Positions 5,638-5,799 of a DNA stretch of 5,799 nt are shown piece by piece. Under the pieces are notes generated by a model, which was given only the letters and a program-made list of their open reading frames with translations, did no database searches and was not told the DNA's origin. The stretch comes from Chloroflexota bacterium. GTDB taxonomy: Bacteria > Chloroflexota > Anaerolineae > Promineifilales > Promineifilaceae. Numbering within the stretch: the first letter of the stretch is position 1; the number at the start of each line of letters is the position of its first letter. Where the stretch lies: assembly GCA_020353135.1 (NCBI GenBank), contig CP070688.1:2365252-2371050 (forward strand), read 5' to 3'. The position numbers were made by a program, and so were the translations under genes.

Positions 5638-5799
5638 GCACGTAGGCGCAGCCGGCCGGGCCTGGACATCTTCCTTGGCCGGTTCGGCCGGTTCTTTGCC
5701 TGGCATCAGGGCGCCGATGTAGACGCCTATCAAGACGACGGCCGCGCCGGCCAGGAACATCAACGAAATGATCTCGTCGGTCAGGAAAGTGGCCAGAAC
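5632..5799 (-). CDS. C-terminal end of a membrane protein, probably EamA/DMT-type transporter (cut by window edge)
   Basis: The last 55 residues of a gene that enters from the right edge and stops at TGA (5634-5632). Seen: VLATFLTDEIISL at the start of the fragment, then a hydrophobic helix LMFLAGAAVVLIGVYIGAL (about residues 13-31), and a charged, Pro/Ala-rich cytoplasm-like tail (32-55). A helix-end plus short loop with an acidic pair (TDE) followed by a final G-A-x-x-V-L-x-G-V-Y helix is what the last two helices of EamA (drug/metabolite transporter) proteins look like, where the usual text is FLxExxxxxxxxGAxLIxxGVxL. That family exports or imports small metabolites at the inner membrane. 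The fragment is too short for certainty and another polytopic protein is possible. The substrate cannot be deduced. Codon choice (GCC, GGC, CTG, GTC) matches the other genes. Confidence 0.62.
   Translation of the reverse strand, partial: VLATFLTDEIISLMFLAGAAVVLIGVYIGALMPGKEPAEPAKEDVQARPAAPTCV

Noticed and set aside
1..5799. tRNA, rRNA, CRISPR array, insertion sequence or phage genes
   Set aside because: I saw no spaced direct repeats, terminal inverted repeats, transposase-like protein or structural RNA signature on either strand.

Overview
The window looks like a piece of a GC-rich bacterial chromosome (roughly 58-60% G+C by eye). Every supportable gene is on the minus strand and packed with short gaps. 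Protein style (membrane-anchored nucleoside hydrolase, large isochorismatase-fold amidase, nicotinate phosphoribosyltransferase without a cysteine-rich tail) would fit an environmental bacterium such as a Chloroflexota/Anaerolineae-type lineage. That taxonomic guess is an inference with low confidence; no rRNA or marker gene is present.

In transcription order (right to left) the layout is as follows. (1) At 5799-5632, the last 55 residues of an integral membrane protein, probably an EamA/DMT-type transporter. (2) At 5631-5459, a 173-bp gap with several small inverted repeats. (3) At 5458-4313, a nucleoside hydrolase with an N-terminal membrane anchor. (4) At 4278-3697, a GNAT acetyltransferase only 34 bp downstream. 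(5) At 3696-3519, a gap with a candidate extended -10 promoter. (6) At 3518-2583, a nicotinamidase-like cysteine amidohydrolase. (7) At 2531-1776, nicotinate-nucleotide adenylyltransferase (NadD). (8) At 1810-467, nicotinate phosphoribosyltransferase (PncB), overlapping nadD by 35 bp. (9) At 408-1, the start of glutamine-dependent NAD+ synthetase (NadE), cut off by the window edge.

Genes 6-9 form a complete NAD-salvage (Preiss-Handler) cluster. The amidase makes nicotinate from nicotinamide, PncB makes NaMN, NadD makes NaAD, and NadE amidates it to NAD+. The genes are not in pathway order (steps 1, 3, 2, 4) but each step is present once. The two upstream genes may form a separate small unit. 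A role for the nucleoside hydrolase in supplying nicotinamide from ribosides is possible but speculative.

No RNA genes, mobile elements, CRISPR arrays or long repeats were seen. The most interesting points are the self-contained NAD-salvage operon, an exported-looking nucleoside hydrolase with Trp where the catalytic His of the IU-type enzymes usually sits, a NadD with eroded signature motifs, and a roughly four-fold excess of the word GGCCGG/CCGGCC.
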